Assembly (NCBI GenBank): GCA_003641695.1
Contig: QNBL01000125.1
Location: 1-7,649 of the forward strand
DNA from: Spirochaetota bacterium
Lineage (GTDB): Bacteria; Spirochaetota; Spirochaetia; B11-G9
Length of the DNA stretch: 7,649 bases
Direction of reading: 5' to 3'
This document shows, in pieces, positions 6,109 to 7,649 of the stretch; position 1 is the stretch's first letter; the number at the start of each line of letters is the position of its first letter. The translations under genes and the position numbers were made by a program. Under the pieces are notes generated by a model. That model saw only the letters and a list, made by a program, of their open reading frames with translations, was not told the origin of the DNA and made no database searches.

Positions 6109-6117
6109 ACACTTTCC
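6094..6117 (-). promoter_or_regulatory. Hairpin enclosing the csrA start codon and part of its Shine-Dalgarno
   Basis: On the mRNA strand, GGAAAGUGU (6117-6109) pairs with AUACUUUCC (6102-6094): 8 Watson-Crick pairs and one G-U, no mismatch. The loop is AUGCUG (6108-6103), which is the csrA start codon plus codon 2. The GGA of the Shine-Dalgarno AAAGGA (6120-6115) is in the 5' arm, and the fliW stop UGA (6104-6102) straddles loop and 3' arm. The pairing is seen in the sequence. That it holds csrA translation down until a ribosome ending fliW opens it is inference. Confidence 0.6.
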
Positions 6118-6557
6118 TTTCCGGCGGCTAACTCTTCAAGAATATAGTGCTGGGTTTTCCATTTGGAATTTGTAGATATACATTGTCTTGCAATCCGTTT
6201 CTTTCTGTTTACCAGGATGGGCCCCTGAAGATTGGCTGTCATCCTTGATTGATTTTCCGGAATGGTTACAATTGCAAAAATCAGGGCATTTTCAGATTCT
6301 GTTGATTCAAGATCAATCTCCTGCAGCTCCGCAGCGGAAACATCAGGGGTATAATCAGCCCGGAAAACCGCAGGGTTGATCAGTACAAAAGCAATCTCGA
6401 CAAGATCCATAGACTGCAGCCAGTAAAACGGCTGCTGGGATGCATCAAGAAGGACATAGTCCTTTAAATTTTCAAAACCAAGAATCCCCGAAGGAAAATG
6501 TATTTTCTGGCGCTCATCTACGTTTAGAAGCCCGTAAGCTTTTGTTTGTACTTCCAT
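6102..6557 (-). CDS. fliW: Flagellar assembly factor FliW (CsrA antagonist)
   Basis: FliW binds CsrA and relieves its repression of flagellin translation; flagellin in turn competes for FliW, giving the partner-switch homeostasis known from B. subtilis. The 151-aa protein shows the family layout: FPSGILGFE (21-29), a YVLLD strand, PFYWLQS (43-49), IAFVLINP (55-62) followed by RADY, VTIPENQSRMTANLQGPILVN (97-117) and the IARQ segment (122-125). The ATG (6557-6555) has GAGG (6567-6564) 6 nt upstream, which is part of the last sense codons of flgL, so it is coupled to flgL. It overlaps csrA by 7 nt, placing antagonist and target in one transcript with fliW first. No signal peptide; cytoplasmic. 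Confidence 0.96.
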   Translation of the reverse strand: MEVQTKAYGLLNVDERQKIHFPSGILGFENLKDYVLLDASQQPFYWLQSMDLVEIAFVLINPAVFRADYTPDVSAAELQEIDLESTESENALIFAIVTIPENQSRMTANLQGPILVNRKKRIARQCISTNSKWKTQHYILEELAAGKESVC

Positions 6558-6560
6558 ATA

Positions 6561-7649
6561 TTACCTCAAAAAGTCCAGCAAAGTAGGTTGAAGAATTCTT
6601 CCGGCGGTTTGCAGTGCCGCCTTGTGGGTATATTCAAGCATCTTCAGATCCGTTATCGCCTTTGTCATATCCAGGTCTGTTTCTTTTGAATTCCTGTCCT
6701 GTACTTCCGGAATCTCATACGTGAGACGCTCCTGTACTTTTTTAAGCCGTTCTTCGGTGGAGCCCAGACGGGCAATAGTACCAATGAGATTATTCTGGGC
6801 AATGGTTATTCCTTTCAAGCCTGCTCCTCCGATATTGAGTGTGTTACCATCATACAGCTGGTTCCTCATGTTTATTATCATATCGAAAAGGGAACCTCCC
6901 CCTTTTACAGCATCTTTATTCACATTATACGGAGGCCTGCCTTTACCAGTGATAAGCCCAAGGTCTTTTAATACATTCCCGTCGGTGCTGTCTTCCATCC
7001 ATATCTCATGGGGAGTTGTCGTCTCCAGTACAAGAGAGTTTTTTACCGGATCCAGCGATGCCTTTACTGCAGCATCGGAGTTATTAATCTTGGATATTAT
7101 TGCATAGATATTATCTCCTGCGGTTATATTTATTACCGCATTATCGATCCGGATATTGGTGTCAGCGGGAGCTGAATACTCTGCCGCATTCCGGTCGGAA
7201 ATAATCTGCTGGTGTTCAGCCCAGAAGACCTGATTACCGGGAAAACCGCTCCGGACATAGCTGCCGTCAGATACCTCAATACTGTTAGTGTTAATACTGC
7301 CTCTATACTCCACTGAAGTAATAACATTAGAGGTACTGCCGGGTACGTTTCCGGTCAGGACCCTGTAGGCATTGCTCCTGGTCCGGTCTCCTGAGAACAT
7401 ACTGGTACCATCCGGAGTCTTTGCGTTGGCAATGGAAACCAGTTCATTCAGCAATTCGTTTACTTCAGTCCCCATAATCATCTTGTCTTCTTTGGTAAAG
7501 GTGTCGTTTGCCCCCTGCACTGCAAGCTCCCGTATCCGGTGGAGGATGTCGTTAGCACTTTTCATATACCCTTCCGCAACCCGGTTTTCGCCCAGAACAG
7601 TATCGATATTCCTGGTGTACCGCTCCATCCGCTTAATATTGGAAAGATA
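6561..7649 (-). CDS. flgL: Flagellar hook-filament junction protein FlgL (HAP3), 5' end missing
   Basis: FlgL joins the hook, through FlgK, to the flagellin filament; it is exported by the flagellar type III apparatus and in spirochaetes sits in the periplasm. The frame stays open to the right edge (YLSNIKR precedes the Met at 7628), so 362 codons are visible and about 50-60 N-terminal residues are missing. The N-terminal part is the typical flagellin-like coil (VAEGYMKSANDILHRIRELAVQGAND). The middle (about 160-235) resembles a flagellin-hook IN motif (IRIDNAVINITAGDNIYAII...). The C-terminus has the usual D0 helix ending, DMTKAITDLKMLEYTHKAAL through LLDFLR. fliW follows after 3 nt. flgK would be expected just upstream, beyond the window. 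The Met at 7628 is internal, not the start. Confidence 0.94.
   Translation of the reverse strand, partial: YLSNIKRMERYTRNIDTVLGENRVAEGYMKSANDILHRIRELAVQGANDTFTKEDKMIMGTEVNELLNELVSIANAKTPDGTSMFSGDRTRSNAYRVLTGNVPGSTSNVITSVEYRGSINTNSIEVSDGSYVRSGFPGNQVFWAEHQQIISDRNAAEYSAPADTNIRIDNAVINITAGDNIYAIISKINNSDAAVKASLDPVKNSLVLETTTPHEIWMEDSTDGNVLKDLGLITGKGRPPYNVNKDAVKGGGSLFDMIINMRNQLYDGNTLNIGGAGLKGITIAQNNLIGTIARLGSTEERLKKVQERLTYEIPEVQDRNSKETDLDMTKAITDLKMLEYTHKAALQTAGRILQPTLLDFLR
6564..6567 (-). promoter_or_regulatory. Ribosome binding site of fliW inside the end of flgL
   Basis: GAGG on the - strand is formed by the last two sense codons of flgL (TTG AGG) before its TAA, and lies 6 nt before the fliW ATG. 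It supports that start and means a ribosome terminating flgL clears or reloads the fliW site. Confidence 0.65.

Noticed and set aside
6622..7107. 161-aa open frame on the + strand inside flgL
   Set aside because: Its product is Ser/Phe/Pro-rich as expected from reading the complement of a coding gene; no family resemblance, and flgL is certain on the other strand.
1..7649. Mobile elements, CRISPR arrays, tRNA or rRNA genes, toxin-antitoxin or defence genes
   Set aside because: No transposase or integrase frames, no regularly spaced repeats, no tRNA-like cloverleaf, and almost every base is accounted for by identified genes.

Overview
The window looks like a chromosomal motility region of a spirochaete (Spirochaetota, probably Spirochaetales/Treponema-like). 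This rests on gene content and order: fliD, a helical unknown protein, a membrane-anchored PilZ protein, a small unknown protein, tsaE, tsaB and an HD-GYP protein on one strand, facing flgL-fliW-csrA on the other. I recall closely similar clusters in treponemes, but no search was possible. The DNA is moderately AT-rich with no sign of mobile elements, RNA genes, CRISPR or recent transfer. Coding density is near total; the only intergenic gap above 20 bases is 3463-3506.

Left part, + strand (1-3462): the 3' two-thirds of fliD (filament cap, cut by the window edge), a 296-aa all-helical protein of unknown function, and a 368-aa protein with one N-terminal membrane segment, a YcgR-like domain and a PilZ domain with both c-di-GMP-binding motifs. 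Ribosome binding sites sit in or right after the preceding gene, so this is one operon.

Middle part, + strand (3463-5897): a sigma70-type promoter (TTGACG, 17 bp, TATAAG) lies in the gap. Its predicted transcription start falls on or beside the ATG of an 89-aa unknown gene that has no Shine-Dalgarno, so the mRNA may be leaderless. Then come tsaE, tsaB and a PAS-like/HD-GYP phosphodiesterase, each overlapping its predecessor. tsaE has no ATG/GTG/TTG start at the right place. Its family-typical N-terminus, Walker A included, is only recovered from a CTG codon at 3773 that has a good Shine-Dalgarno and overlaps the upstream TGA as CTGA. An ATG-only caller would start at 3998 and lose the ATP-binding site.

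Right part, - strand (5884-7649): flgL (hook-filament junction, 5' end outside the window), fliW and csrA, in transcription order, spaced by 3 nt and then overlapping by 7 nt. csrA and the HD-GYP gene converge, and their ends overlap by 14 bp. A perfectly placed 9-bp hairpin holds the csrA start codon in its loop and part of the Shine-Dalgarno in its stem. The fliW stop codon also lies inside this hairpin, which suggests that csrA translation depends on ribosomes finishing fliW.

Together the window combines flagellar tip structure (FliD, FlgL), post-transcriptional control of flagellin (FliW-CsrA), c-di-GMP sensing and breakdown (PilZ and HD-GYP), and the t6A tRNA modification genes tsaE and tsaB. 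I see no clearly new system. The points most worth checking are the csrA hairpin, the CTG start of tsaE, the possible leaderless promoter and the unassigned 296-aa protein next to fliD.
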